DNA from: DASUNP01 sp035249305
Lineage (GTDB): Bacteria > Acidobacteriota > Blastocatellia > UBA7656
DNA length: 64,000 nt
Assembly (NCBI GenBank): GCA_035249305.1
Contig: DATFGQ010000094.1
Location: 1-64,000 of the forward strand
Direction of reading: 5' to 3'
Shown: in pieces, positions 8,125 through 16,946 of the stretch
How the letters are laid out: every line of letters starts with the position of its first letter
How positions within the stretch are numbered: the stretch's first letter is position 1
Position numbers and translations under genes: made by a program
Notes under the pieces: generated by a model
What the model saw: only the letters and a program-made list of their open reading frames with translations
Told to the model about the DNA's origin: nothing
Database searches by the model: none

Positions 8125-9423
8125 TTAAGGTTTCTGTTTGATCGTGATCGTAAAGCTGATCGTCTTATTCTCGCGGTCCAGCTTCGGGACGATGCCATAC
8201 TCTCTCGCCCTGGCCGCCTTAGGAAGGACGTTCTTCATATAGTCTTCGGGGTAAGTATCATCGAACACGTCGCCCGGTTTGAGCTTCCACTTCTCTTTCA
8301 GCTTGTTGCCGTCCGATTCCGACACGCCCATGAAGGTGAGATCGCCCATGCGATATTGAGGTCCCTCGGTGATCGAGATCTGAAATGTCGCGCTCCGCTT
8401 CGCATCGTCAAAGCTCTCGGCGGCCACGGCCTTGGCCATTATGTACCCTCTCTTCCCATAAGCCGCGCGGATCGTCTTCAGGGCGCTGCCGACTTTCAGG
8501 CCGTTAGCGACATCGCCCGATTTCATGCCGAGCATCGCTTCAAGCTCGTTTACGGAAAGGGCCTCGTTGCCTTGCCACTCCGCCTTGTCCAACGTATACG
8601 CCTGGCCCTCTTCGACCTCGATCGTGACGTCCAGACCGTTATTACAATCGGGACTCTGGTCGAGCTTGACCTGCGGAGCGCCGAACCTCGCGCGGAGATG
8701 GCCCCGCTCGCGGTAGACAGCGACCAGGTTGCCGTGAATGAACTCGTTCAAATAGCCGCGCGAATAATCCATGCTCATCAGCGGCTTCGAGACTCTGACC
8801 AGATCGCTCTCCTTGACCGAGGCCGCGCCGGGGAACTTCAGCTTGCAGATCTGAAACTTCTGACCCTTCACACTGAAGTTGTGGTCCTTCTCCGACCTCC
8901 CGTACTCGTCGTAGGTCGGCACGTACTCGACCTCCCCGGCGATGTTTCGTTCGCGGAGAAGCTGTGCGAGCGCCCTGGTTATCAACGTCGTCACGTTGCC
9001 CGTCCTGGGCGCGTAGCCGCCGAAATTCGGGACAAGCTTACGGACGGCAGTGTGAATCTCTTCTTCGGTGAACCATACGAAGTTGTCAAAGACGACCGGC
9101 AGATCCCATTTCATCTCTTCGACCGAAAAGGTCACGTCCAACTGGTCGCCTCGGTAGCGGTAGTTGTAGCCTACCTTCTTGAAGAAGCCCGTATCTTCGA
9201 GCCGCTGCATCGCCGCGTTCAAACCGGCCATGTCGACGCTCGCACCCTGTTGCAACCCTGTGATAGGCGTTACCTGGCTCTCGTTGAATCTTTGAAGACC
9301 GGAGAACTCGATCTTATTAAGCTTCCACACCTTCGCGTCCGACTGCTGACCGAAAGCCGTGGCGTTCAAAAGCGAAGTTAATAAGATGATTGATAAGAGC
9401 GCACTTCTGTTAATGATTGTCAT
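8125..9423 (-). CDS. Exported POTRA-repeat protein without a beta-barrel
   Basis: 432 residues with a signal peptide ending near AFGQQ. The sequence reads as successive POTRA domains as in BamA/TamA: first IEFSGLQRFNESQV...GLNAAMQRLEDTGFF (about 35-100), a central divergent unit, ICKLKFPGAASVKESDL (about 190-275), AEWQGNEALSVNELEAM (about 280-355) and LTFMGVSESDGNKLKEKW (about 360-430). BamA continues for about 400 further residues as an outer-membrane barrel; here the protein stops after the last POTRA unit. Barrel-less POTRA proteins could act as periplasmic chaperones or adaptors for another Omp85 protein; that role is inferred. No partner gene is adjacent. Confidence 0.8.
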   Translation of the reverse strand: MTIINRSALLSIILLTSLLNATAFGQQSDAKVWKLNKIEFSGLQRFNESQVTPITGLQQGASVDMAGLNAAMQRLEDTGFFKKVGYNYRYRGDQLDVTFSVEEMKWDLPVVFDNFVWFTEEEIHTAVRKLVPNFGGYAPRTGNVTTLITRALAQLLRERNIAGEVEYVPTYDEYGRSEKDHNFSVKGQKFQICKLKFPGAASVKESDLVRVSKPLMSMDYSRGYLNEFIHGNLVAVYRERGHLRARFGAPQVKLDQSPDCNNGLDVTIEVEEGQAYTLDKAEWQGNEALSVNELEAMLGMKSGDVANGLKVGSALKTIRAAYGKRGYIMAKAVAAESFDDAKRSATFQISITEGPQYRMGDLTFMGVSESDGNKLKEKWKLKPGDVFDDTYPEDYMKNVLPKAARAREYGIVPKLDRENKTISFTITIKQKP

Positions 9424-9538
9424 AGCCTGTCCCGATTAAAGTAATCTAAGTCGCTGTTCCTGAGGGGTCCCGGAGGAGCGATCGTTTAACTAGCAACTTG
9501 AATTAGTAATGATAGCTGAAAGTAAGCGATCCTTGCCA

Positions 9539-10243
9539 TCATATAATTCCTCTCAAATACATCTGCCTTCGCGGCTCGGGGAATTTCTCGATCGCGTACC
9601 TGAGCATCGTCCGCGGCATCCGTTTGTAATGCGCGATCAAGAATCGCTCTTCGGCCGCGAGGTCGCGGTTGCCGACTTCGCGCAGCATCCAGCCGACTGC
9701 TTTGTGAATCAGGTCTTCCCTGTCGGCCAGCAACATCTTCGAAATCTTGAGCGTCTCGGCAAACCCGCCGCGCCTTATGAAATAGGCCGTGGCGATTATC
9801 GCGATCCGCCGCTCCCACAGGCTGTCCGACTTCGCAAGACGGTAGAGCGGCTCCTTCGGCTTGTCGCTCAAGTAGTGGCCGACGATGTGGTGCGCAGAAA
9901 GATCTACGAGGTCCCAGTTGTTTATAAAGCGGGTGCTTTTCAGGTAAAGATCATAGATCTCTTTTTTCGCTTTCTCGTGACCCTTCGAGTAAGCGTGGAC
10001 GAGCATCATGAGCGCAAGCACTCGCTCTTCGTGAAACTTCGATTTCAGCAATTGTTTGATCTCGCTCAACCGGGCCGCGCGGTGCTCGCGGGCAAGGCGC
10101 CTCAAATCGGGGACGCGAATGCCCAGAAAGAGGTCCCCTTCGCCGTACTGCCCCGGCCCCGTCTTGAAGAATCGCTGTAGCCCCCGCGCCCTTTGATCGT
10201 CTTTCAGCTCTTGAAGTTTCAAACGAATCTGGTCGACAGTCAT
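9539..10243 (-). CDS. AlkD-like DNA alkylation repair protein
   Basis: 234 residues of helical HEAT-like repeats in the AlkD (DNA alkylation repair) family. Recognisable are FFKTGPGQYGEGDLFLGIRVPDLR, HEERVLALMMLVH, FINNWDLVDLSAHHIVG and LIHKAVGWMLREVG near the C terminus. AlkD enzymes excise cationic alkylated bases such as 3-methyladenine without flipping the base. The NNWDLVD motif contains the Trp-Asp pair used in catalysis. The length matches the family. The ATG has no normal ribosome-binding site: AGGAC, seven bases before it, is contributed by a family A repeat arm. Confidence 0.9.
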   Translation of the reverse strand: MTVDQIRLKLQELKDDQRARGLQRFFKTGPGQYGEGDLFLGIRVPDLRRLAREHRAARLSEIKQLLKSKFHEERVLALMMLVHAYSKGHEKAKKEIYDLYLKSTRFINNWDLVDLSAHHIVGHYLSDKPKEPLYRLAKSDSLWERRIAIIATAYFIRRGGFAETLKISKMLLADREDLIHKAVGWMLREVGNRDLAAEERFLIAHYKRMPRTMLRYAIEKFPEPRRQMYLRGII

Positions 10244-10250
10244 TGATTAA

Positions 10251-10280
10251 GTCCTGAGTCCTGAGTGCTGAGTCCTGAGT
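10251..10280. repeat. Family A heptamer array, copy 2 (single arm)
   Basis: Four tandem heptamers of the TGAGTCC/TGAGTGC type. The opposite arm is not present here; a family C block follows directly. The array ends 7 bases before the AlkD-like start codon (minus strand). Confidence 0.8.
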
Positions 10281-10282
10281 AC

Positions 10283-10466
10283 AAGCTCCGAAGGAGCGAT
10301 ATTCAATAGCCCGGCGCACCGCGCCGGGTCATGCGTCATACAACACGGAGCCCTGAAAGGGCGATATAAGTATCGCGCCCTTTCAGGGCTTGTATTAAAT
10401 AACACGCTTTTCCAGGGGCGGTGCCCCTGGCTATTGAATCTAGCCCTTTCAGGGCTTCCCTTACAT
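10283..10466. repeat. Family C mosaic palindrome block, copy 1
   Basis: A chain of short palindromes separated by ATTCAATAG-type spacers: CTCCGAAGGAG, CCCGGCGCACCGCGCCGGG, GCCCTGAAAGGGC, CGATATAAGTATCG, CCAGGGGCGGTGCCCCTGG and again GCCCTTTCAGGGC. It fills the 247-base gap between the AlkD-like and malQ genes; no gene is seen in it. Confidence 0.85.
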
Positions 10467-10491
10467 TTTTCAGACGCCCTCTCGGCACTAT

Positions 10492-12027
10492 TTATCCTCG
10501 CCCGTAAAGCTCCGTCATTTCTTTGAGCCTCTGGCTCAGCTCGTCGCCGAGCGCGCCCGCCCTGAACCGCCACGCCCAGTTGTCTTTCTGGCTCGCGGGC
10601 AGATTCATGCGCGCGTCCGACCCCAGCCCCAACAAATCTTGCAGCGGGATGATCGCGATGTCGGCGACCGAAGCCAGGGCCGCGCGGATGAAGTCCCAGT
10701 GAATCTCGCGGCCATCCGTGTTCAAGTACCTCAACGCGCGGTCGGCGTCGCTCTCTTTCTCTTCCGACTCTTCGGCCTCCACTTCGGCCGCCTCACTCTG
10801 CGGCTTACTCTCGAACCAGCCGACGACCGTGTCGTTGTCATGCGTCCCTGTGTAGACGACAGTGTTCTGGTTGTAGTTATGCGGCAGGTGCGTGTCGCGC
10901 GGGTCGCCGCCGAATGCGAATTGAAGGACGCGCATTCCGGGGAGCCCTAACACGTCGCGCAGATGGTGAACGTCGGGCGTGATGGTCCCTAAATCTTCGG
11001 CGATGATCGGCAGGTTGTGGAAGTAATGTTTGAGCGCGGCGAAAAGCTCTCGGCCCGGCGCCTTCACCCACCGGCCGTGCTCGGCCGTCTCGTCCTTCGC
11101 GGGTATCTCGTAGGTCGCGGCGAACCCGCGAAAATGATCGACCCTCACTATGTCGACTATCTGTAACGCCGCGCGCATTCGTTTGATCCACCAGCTAAAG
11201 CCCGTCTCGCGCATGCGGTCCCAGTTATAAATCGGGTTGCCCCATAGCTGTCCGGTCTTGCTGAAGGCGTCGGGCGGGACGCCCGCGACTACGGTGGGCC
11301 GACCCTCTTCGTCGAGCTTGAACAGCTCGGGGTAAGCCCACACGTCGGCCGAATCATACGCGACGAAGATCGGCATGTCGCCGATGATCTTAATCCCCTT
11401 CTCGTCGCTATAAGCCTTCAGCAGGAACCACTGTTTGAAGAAGAGGTATTGAAAAAACTTCTGGGCTTCGATCTTTTCGCTCAGATCACGGCGCGCCGAT
11501 TCGATCGCCCGCCGCTCGCGCCGCCGAAGCTCCGGCTTCCATACGTCCCACGACGCGCCCCCGGCCTGCTCTTGAATCGCGCGAAAGAGCGCGTAATCGT
11601 CGAGCCAGTCGCCGGCAAACTGGCTGAAGTTCTTTACGTCTTCGGCCATGCCTGCGTCGTTCGCCCGTTTGTAGTTTTCAAACGCGCGGGCGAGCAGGCG
11701 GTTTTTGAACTCGATCACACGCCCGAAATCGACCCGGTCGCGGTGGAATCGCGGGGCGCCTTTGAGATCCTCTTTAGTGAGCAGTTTATCCTTTATCAAC
11801 AGGTCGGGGCTGACTAGAAGCGTGTTGCCGGCGAACGCGGAGAAAGACGAGTAAGGAGAGTTACCGAACCCCGTAGGGCCGAGCGGCATTATCTGCCAGA
11901 GCTTCTGCCCGCTCGATTCGAGAAAATCGATGAACTTGTGAGCCTCGCTCCCCAGGTCGCCGACGCCGAAAGGTCCCGGCAGCGACGTGGGGTGTAGCAA
12001 GATGCCACTCGATCGTTCAAACCTCAT
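10492..12027 (-). CDS. malQ: 4-alpha-glucanotransferase (amylomaltase)
   Basis: 511 residues, the usual length for GH77 MalQ. The N terminus GILLHPTSLPGPFGVGDLG and LPLGPTGFGNSPYSS-like stretch (WQIMPLGPTG) are diagnostic. The catalytic nucleophile Asp is in IVRVDHFRGF, the acid/base Glu in IIAEDLGTIT, and the third Asp in TGTHDNDT. The enzyme transfers maltooligosaccharide chains between alpha-1,4-glucans, acting in the cytoplasm on glycogen or maltodextrin. A short acidic insert (EAAEVEAEESEEKESD, about 435) is unusual. It overlaps in role with treY and the GH57 gene further right. It is followed at 22 bases upstream by a secreted amidohydrolase on the same strand. Confidence 0.96.
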   Translation of the reverse strand: MRFERSSGILLHPTSLPGPFGVGDLGSEAHKFIDFLESSGQKLWQIMPLGPTGFGNSPYSSFSAFAGNTLLVSPDLLIKDKLLTKEDLKGAPRFHRDRVDFGRVIEFKNRLLARAFENYKRANDAGMAEDVKNFSQFAGDWLDDYALFRAIQEQAGGASWDVWKPELRRRERRAIESARRDLSEKIEAQKFFQYLFFKQWFLLKAYSDEKGIKIIGDMPIFVAYDSADVWAYPELFKLDEEGRPTVVAGVPPDAFSKTGQLWGNPIYNWDRMRETGFSWWIKRMRAALQIVDIVRVDHFRGFAATYEIPAKDETAEHGRWVKAPGRELFAALKHYFHNLPIIAEDLGTITPDVHHLRDVLGLPGMRVLQFAFGGDPRDTHLPHNYNQNTVVYTGTHDNDTVVGWFESKPQSEAAEVEAEESEEKESDADRALRYLNTDGREIHWDFIRAALASVADIAIIPLQDLLGLGSDARMNLPASQKDNWAWRFRAGALGDELSQRLKEMTELYGRG

Positions 12028-12049
12028 TCGTACCCCTTGGACCCGATCG

Positions 12050-13792
12050 TCATTGGCGGCGGTATACGATGCGGCCGCCGACTATCGTGTAGACAACTTC
12101 GGTGTTAAGAATCTCACGCGCGTCGACGCGCAACAGGTTCTTAGACAGCACCGCGAGGTCCGCGAGCTTGCCCGGCTCGATCGAGCCCTTTATCTTCTCT
12201 TCGAAATTCGCGTAGGCGGTGTTGTAAGTGTAGGCGCGGATCGCGTCTTGAATGCTGATCCTCTGCTCCGGGAACCAGCCGCCCGCGGGCTCCCCTTTGA
12301 CGGTCTGTCGGGTGACGGCGGCGTAAAGCCCGAGCATGGGGTTGATCGGGTATTCGGAGGCGGACGTGCCGGGCCAGTCCGTGCCGAAGCTCAAGACCGC
12401 GCCGCCCTCTTGTATCGATTTGAAGGCGTAGGCCCCGCGGCAGCGCTCGCGCCCTATGCGCTCTTCCATCCAGCGCATGTCGTCGCTCAGATGGAAAGGC
12501 TGGACCTCCGCCACAACGCCCAGGCGGCCAAGCCGCTCGAAATCGCCCGGCGCGATGACCTGCGCGTGCACGAGGCGAAAGCGGCGGTCGCGCTTGCCGT
12601 TCTGCTTGTTCAGCTCTTCCAGGTAGTCGAGCAGAAGGTGATTGGCCTCGTCGCCTATCGCGTGTACGGTGAGCTGGAGCCCCGCGCGGTCGGCGTCGAG
12701 CATGTATTTGAGGAACTTGCCTTCGACGAAATTCCCATCGGCGTCGACCATCAGAGGCCGCCAGCGGCCTCGGTTGTTAGGGTCGTTCGAGTAGGGCGCG
12801 GAGAATCGCGCCGTAGAGTTCCCCATTATGCCGTCGATGTGGCCTTTGAGCGCGCCCAGCCGTATCCACGCGTTGCCTGCGCCCACTTTGACTTCGTGGT
12901 CGGCCATCTCTTTCCAGCGGTCGAGCCCCGGTCGGAAATGAACCCTCACCGTCAGGTCACCATCCGTGTGAAGCTCGTGGTATATCTCAAGCTGCTCGTC
13001 GTCCGACATGTCGCTGACGTTCGTGACGCCATACTTGCGTATCTCGGCCAGCGCGTTTTTTGTCTGCCGCACCCGCCGCCCGCGCGAGAACCGTCGCGGG
13101 ATCACCTTCGCGAAAAGAGCGCTCACGCCACGCCCTCTCAGATGGCCCGTCGGCCGCCCGGCTTTGTCTTTTATGAACTCGACGTCGGCTGGAGCGGCGC
13201 TAGACGGATCGAGGCCCACCGCCTTGAGGGCGGCCGCGTTGGCGGCGAACTGGCTGTCGTCGAACTTGCGTATGAAGACGGGGTAGTCCGCCGTCATCTC
13301 TTCGACAAGCTTCATGTCGGGCGCGAACGGCTCGCGCCGCTGGCCGCCCGCGCTCCCGGCGGCCCACTGGTCGTAAGCGCCCCAGTAGCCGCCGACGACC
13401 CATTCGCCCTTGCTCAAGCCCGAAACGACCTCCTTCATCCGGCGGACGAACTCTTCCTGTGTGGAGACGGCCATGATGTTGAATTCGAGGAACTGCGCCG
13501 CCGAGGCGAAATGGACATGGTTATCGTTAAAGCCCGGCACAACGAAGCGCCCTTCGAGGTCTATGACCTGCGTGCGCCCCCCGCGCAGCTTCATCACTTC
13601 GCCGTTCCCGCCTACGGCCAGGAACTTCCCGTCCTTGATGGCGACGGCCTGGGCCGTAGAGCTCTTGGCGTCGACGGTCCAGATGACGCCGTTGTGAAGT
13701 ATCAGGTCGGGCGCTTTATCGCGCTCCTGGCCCACCCCGGCCGGGGCCAGCAACGAAAGTCCTAGGATCAGGGAGAGCAATAGCGGTTTCAT
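12050..13792 (-). CDS. Exported YtcJ-like metal-dependent amidohydrolase
   Basis: 580 residues with a signal peptide (MKPLLLSLILGLSLLAPAG). It belongs to the Amidohydrolase 3 (YtcJ/NfdA-like) family: VPGFNDNHVHF carries the HxH metal ligands, VHAIGDEAN and LVHAQVIAP supply further His ligands, and FGTDWPGTS holds the late Asp. The C terminus PGKLADLAVLSKNLL...VVYTIVGGRIVYRR is the typical composite beta-sandwich. Family members hydrolyse N-acyl or formamide bonds; the actual substrate cannot be read from sequence. RBS GAGGAG precedes the ATG by about 6 bases. The gene lies 22 bases upstream of malQ on the same strand and may share its transcript. Confidence 0.9.
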   Translation of the reverse strand: MKPLLLSLILGLSLLAPAGVGQERDKAPDLILHNGVIWTVDAKSSTAQAVAIKDGKFLAVGGNGEVMKLRGGRTQVIDLEGRFVVPGFNDNHVHFASAAQFLEFNIMAVSTQEEFVRRMKEVVSGLSKGEWVVGGYWGAYDQWAAGSAGGQRREPFAPDMKLVEEMTADYPVFIRKFDDSQFAANAAALKAVGLDPSSAAPADVEFIKDKAGRPTGHLRGRGVSALFAKVIPRRFSRGRRVRQTKNALAEIRKYGVTNVSDMSDDEQLEIYHELHTDGDLTVRVHFRPGLDRWKEMADHEVKVGAGNAWIRLGALKGHIDGIMGNSTARFSAPYSNDPNNRGRWRPLMVDADGNFVEGKFLKYMLDADRAGLQLTVHAIGDEANHLLLDYLEELNKQNGKRDRRFRLVHAQVIAPGDFERLGRLGVVAEVQPFHLSDDMRWMEERIGRERCRGAYAFKSIQEGGAVLSFGTDWPGTSASEYPINPMLGLYAAVTRQTVKGEPAGGWFPEQRISIQDAIRAYTYNTAYANFEEKIKGSIEPGKLADLAVLSKNLLRVDAREILNTEVVYTIVGGRIVYRRQ

Positions 13793-13840
13793 CAGGTGCT
13801 CCTCGCGTTAGAGTAGGGACGCTTCTCATCTATCACAACG

Positions 13841-13862
13841 GATTTGAAATCTCAAATTTGTT
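13841..13862. repeat. Family B element, short copy
   Basis: GATTTGAAATCTCAAATTTG is a short member of the ATCTGAGATT-type arrays also found at 27996, 32309 and 34839. It lies between two divergent genes. Confidence 0.55.
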
Positions 13863-13909
13863 GAAACCTTTTTTGACCCCGCGCCACTTACCCGGCGGGA
13901 GATTAAACA

Positions 13910-15049
13910 ATGAAACACCTTTTCAAAAACTTAGCTCTTATGGCCGTATTGTGCCTCATTTCCCTGGCAGGCGACGCTTTGGCTCAGGGAGAAACGATCG
14001 ATAACCTTATTAACACTCTAAAAACGTCCGGCAGATCACACGTTCGGATGGAGGCGGCCAGAGAGCTCGCCCGCCACGCTTCAAACGAAGCGGCGCGACG
14101 AGCTCTTACGGAGACGCTGTTGAGCGACGACCAGGATGTGATTCAGATGACCGCCGCAAAGGCGCTCGCCCCATACGTCAACGAGCCGCAGATCAAAGAG
14201 GCGTTTCTGAAATCGCTCGAAAGCAACGACAACGACGTTGTCCGAATGAGCGCGGCGAAAGCGCTCGCGCACAACTTCGCGGGCGACAGGGAGACGCGCG
14301 AAGTCTTCATTAAGGTCTTCAAGAACGAAAGGAACGAAGTGGTTAAGTCGACCATAGTCAAGTCCCTCGTCGACGACGCCTCGGACCCGGCGGTCCGTCG
14401 CATGCTGCTTGAAGCTTTTGTCAACGACCGCGGCGACCTGGTGCAGATGTCGACGGCGAAGGCGCTGGAGCCTTACGTGCGCGAGCCTGAGATCAAAGAG
14501 GCCTTCTTGAAGGCGTTTGAAGCCGACAGAAACGATGTCGTGCGCATGACGATCTCTCGCTCGCTCGGCGCGCACATCGACGACCCGCGCGTATTGAAGG
14601 CATGGGTCGAGGCGCTCCGCACGGACCACAACGACGTTGTGAGGATGAAAACATCGCGCGACCTGGCCTCGAAGGTAGACCTGCCAGAAGTCTACGACCT
14701 GCTGCTCGACCGCGCGAAGAATGATCGCAACGAAGTGGTGCGCGCGCACGCGCTCGATGGGCTCGGCGCGAAGATCAAGAGCAGGCCCGAGCTGAGAGAG
14801 TTATTCATAGGCTATCTCGACGACCGCTCGGTGCTGGTCCAGTACGAAGCAGTCAAAGGGCTTGTGAACCTTCAAGACCCCGCGCTGAAAATCCGCCTCG
14901 TCGAAAAGTGCAAAGAGATAATCACGTCGCAGCACGGCCGCAACTGGAACAACCAGATGGTGCTCGACACCCTGCTGCTTCTCAGAAAGCTCGACCCGCA
15001 GGAGGCCGATAAGGTGCTCGACAGGCTGGGCACAGAGAAGGATCGATAA
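13910..15049 (+). CDS. Exported HEAT-repeat protein
   Basis: 379 residues with a signal peptide ending near ALAQ. The mature part is a run of nine to ten HEAT-like helical repeats with a very even period of 33-34 residues. Most repeats open with N-D/E-V-V-R-M and contain a KALA or KSL helix. HEAT solenoids are protein-interaction scaffolds; a periplasmic scaffold is inferred. There is no enzyme domain. RBS GGGAGA lies before the ATG. A strong terminator follows at 15091. Confidence 0.85.
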   Translation: MKHLFKNLALMAVLCLISLAGDALAQGETIDNLINTLKTSGRSHVRMEAARELARHASNEAARRALTETLLSDDQDVIQMTAAKALAPYVNEPQIKEAFLKSLESNDNDVVRMSAAKALAHNFAGDRETREVFIKVFKNERNEVVKSTIVKSLVDDASDPAVRRMLLEAFVNDRGDLVQMSTAKALEPYVREPEIKEAFLKAFEADRNDVVRMTISRSLGAHIDDPRVLKAWVEALRTDHNDVVRMKTSRDLASKVDLPEVYDLLLDRAKNDRNEVVRAHALDGLGAKIKSRPELRELFIGYLDDRSVLVQYEAVKGLVNLQDPALKIRLVEKCKEIITSQHGRNWNNQMVLDTLLLLRKLDPQEADKVLDRLGTEKDR

Positions 15050-15090
15050 TCGTCAAGTAAGAGTGTCTTCCGATGCTAGCAAGCGTCATT

Positions 15091-15120
15091 GGAGGAGGGT
15101 TAACCCTCCTCCATTTTTAT
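15091..15120 (+). terminator. Rho-independent terminator
   Basis: A perfect 22-base palindrome (GGAGGAGGGTT/AACCCTCCTCC, 15091-15112) is followed by ATTTTTAT. It lies 41 bases after the HEAT-repeat gene stop and just before the end of a converging gene. Confidence 0.85.
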
Positions 15121-15127
15121 TCTCCGC

Positions 15128-16459
15128 TCATCTGTTCTTCTGTATCTCGGCGATCACGGTCTTCGCTTCTTTGTCGGCCGCAGCCATAAGGCTTACATCT
15201 TCCGCGCCCTCTTCTTTCGCCGTGCTCGAAGAGGTCAATTGCGACGACGAGCTGCCGACCGCAAAGAGCTTGAAATCGAGCCGTGCCTCGTACTTCTCGC
15301 CGCCGACGCCGACGCCGCTCGCTCGGCCGAGCAGACCGCCGACCTTACTGCCCGATTTCTTGAGCTGCGCGATGTCCGTGTAGAGGACGTAGTCGCACCC
15401 CTTCTGCTTCGCTTCAGCTTCAATAGCAGACGCGGAAGTTGAGTCTATCGGGACGGCCTCTATGTTCCCCGAGCTGATGCTGCTGATGAGCGCCGCGCGC
15501 ACGGAATCCGTCGACGGGCTGCGATCTGTCTTGTTGTTTACCGCGACTACGCCGACGCGAACCGCCCCCGGCCGCTTGGCCTGCGCCGCGCTCATCGCGC
15601 CCGTCGTGTCCGTCGCGCTGTCTGCGCCGCGCACTGAAGGCATACTGCTCGGGTCGGTCATCGAGCCGACCGAGGGGATGCCCATGAGCTCTTGATAATC
15701 TTTCGCCTCCGTGTAACCCGCGGGCAAGTCGAACAAGGACGCGTCGAGCGTCGCTTTTGAAATCTCTACGACTTCGCTCGTCGATGTGGTGGTCACGCGG
15801 CCATTCTCGTCATAGACAGTCGTCGTCACGAGGACCGGGTAGCCGAGCTTAGCCGTGCCAACTCTCTTGAAGCGAACCTCATCACGGCAAGCAGGGCGTC
15901 CGACGCCGAACTGTGGGGCGGCTTGCCCGTCGTTAGCGCAGTTAACATCGGCGTCAAAATCTATGTACCACCCGTCGGTTTCGATACGCATCTTGACGGG
16001 GCTGCACGCGTCAGGCGACGAGTCGGCCGTCATTATGCTCTTGAGATGGCGGGCGGTGTACCCGAAAAAGTTCTTACGCTCGCCGGTATCGGTGATGGTA
16101 GTCGTGTACGTGACGACGCCCCCGCGCCGGGTGGCGCCCGGTTGCCCCTCGCCCGGCTGCGGCTTGGCTGCGCTGGTCGAAGAGTCTTCCCCGCCGAGCT
16201 GTGAGATCATGTATTTTTTCGCGCGGTCGTTCAGTTGAATCATCCGCTTGAGGTCGCACTGGTACAGCGTGTCGAAGCTGATGGCCCCGCCGTAGCTTTG
16301 GCTCGTTCGCTGGCGCGCGCCTTTGATGTAGGTGGTGCCTTCGGCCGCCTGCCCGGCAAAGCTGGTCTTGGTCTTTATCTTTATGTCGCCGAACGCGGCC
16401 ACGGCCGCGCCGAGCGAGATTATTATGGCGAAGGTTATTCGCACAAAGCAGTTCCTCAT
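15128..16459 (-). CDS. Exported protein of unknown function with a CsgG-like C-terminal region
   Basis: 443 residues with a signal peptide ending near AAFGD. The N-terminal half (about 25-250) resembles DUF4412-type domains: KIKTKTSFAGQAAEGTTYIKG, then DRAKKYMISQL, and a conserved-looking pair of Cys in DACSP and VNCAND. A Thr/Ser-rich linker leads to a second region (about 295-440) with VRVGVVAVNNKTDRS, KGCDYVLYTDIAQLK and YEARLDFKLFAV, which recalls the nucleotide-free CsgG/FlgT-like fold that senses or assembles in the periplasm. The function is not known. It converges on the HEAT-repeat gene. Confidence 0.65.
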   Translation of the reverse strand: MRNCFVRITFAIIISLGAAVAAFGDIKIKTKTSFAGQAAEGTTYIKGARQRTSQSYGGAISFDTLYQCDLKRMIQLNDRAKKYMISQLGGEDSSTSAAKPQPGEGQPGATRRGGVVTYTTTITDTGERKNFFGYTARHLKSIMTADSSPDACSPVKMRIETDGWYIDFDADVNCANDGQAAPQFGVGRPACRDEVRFKRVGTAKLGYPVLVTTTVYDENGRVTTTSTSEVVEISKATLDASLFDLPAGYTEAKDYQELMGIPSVGSMTDPSSMPSVRGADSATDTTGAMSAAQAKRPGAVRVGVVAVNNKTDRSPSTDSVRAALISSISSGNIEAVPIDSTSASAIEAEAKQKGCDYVLYTDIAQLKKSGSKVGGLLGRASGVGVGGEKYEARLDFKLFAVGSSSSQLTSSSTAKEEGAEDVSLMAAADKEAKTVIAEIQKNR

Positions 16460-16529
16460 CAGTATCTCCTTTACCCGGTTCGATAGAATTTCGCTAGCTC
16501 AAAATTGTTTAGTTGAATCGCATGCATAA

Positions 16530-16752
16530 ATCGCCGCGTAGCGGCGGATTGAATTTAGCCATGAACGCCGCGTAGCGGCGGATTGAATTTAGCCGTGTGC
16601 TTTAGCGCACGGATCACGGGTCGTCAAACCACCGCGTCGCGTTAGCGACGCCTGAATTCACCCGTCGCTGACGCGACGTGAATTGGTTGCACCTTTTACC
16701 GTGCGTTGAAACGCACGGCTAAAATCACCCCGCCGCTACGCGGCGAATCATT
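16530..16752. repeat. Family E palindromic cluster
   Basis: Tandem palindromes of the form GCCGCGTAGCGGC, GTGCTTTAGCGCAC, GTCGCGTTAGCGAC, GTCGCTGACGCGAC, GTGCGTTGAAACGCAC and GCCGCTACGCGGC, several followed by GGATTGAATTTAGCC or its complement. Each differs in stem sequence but keeps the spacer. Together with its flanks this accounts for the 487-base gap 16460-16946; no gene is seen. Confidence 0.85.
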
Positions 16753-16946
16753 TCTGATTTATGCAAAGACCTCTATTAAGAGAATAAAAAGCATAGCTGA
16801 AGATTATCGACCTAACAACCGGGCCTGCTGGAACAAAATTTGAACCGCCGGTGTCTAAGCCCATTGGAGAAAGCTCTGCCTCACTTGTCGTTACTTGTCA
16901 TTGCAGTTCACAAGCTAGCCCGCCGCCGGACAGGAGGACTGCTCTC

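Noticed and set aside
10251..10466. Possible CRISPR array in the repeat-rich gaps (also 16530, 47262, 56058)
   Set aside because: Repeats are palindromes of varying sequence with no constant repeat and unique spacers of equal length, and no cas genes are near.
11987..13765. Long plus-strand open frame (592 codons) opposite the amidohydrolase gene
   Set aside because: It is antisense to a clear enzyme, has no ribosome-binding site, and its composition (His, Arg, Val, Ala) is what GC-rich codons give on the opposite strand.
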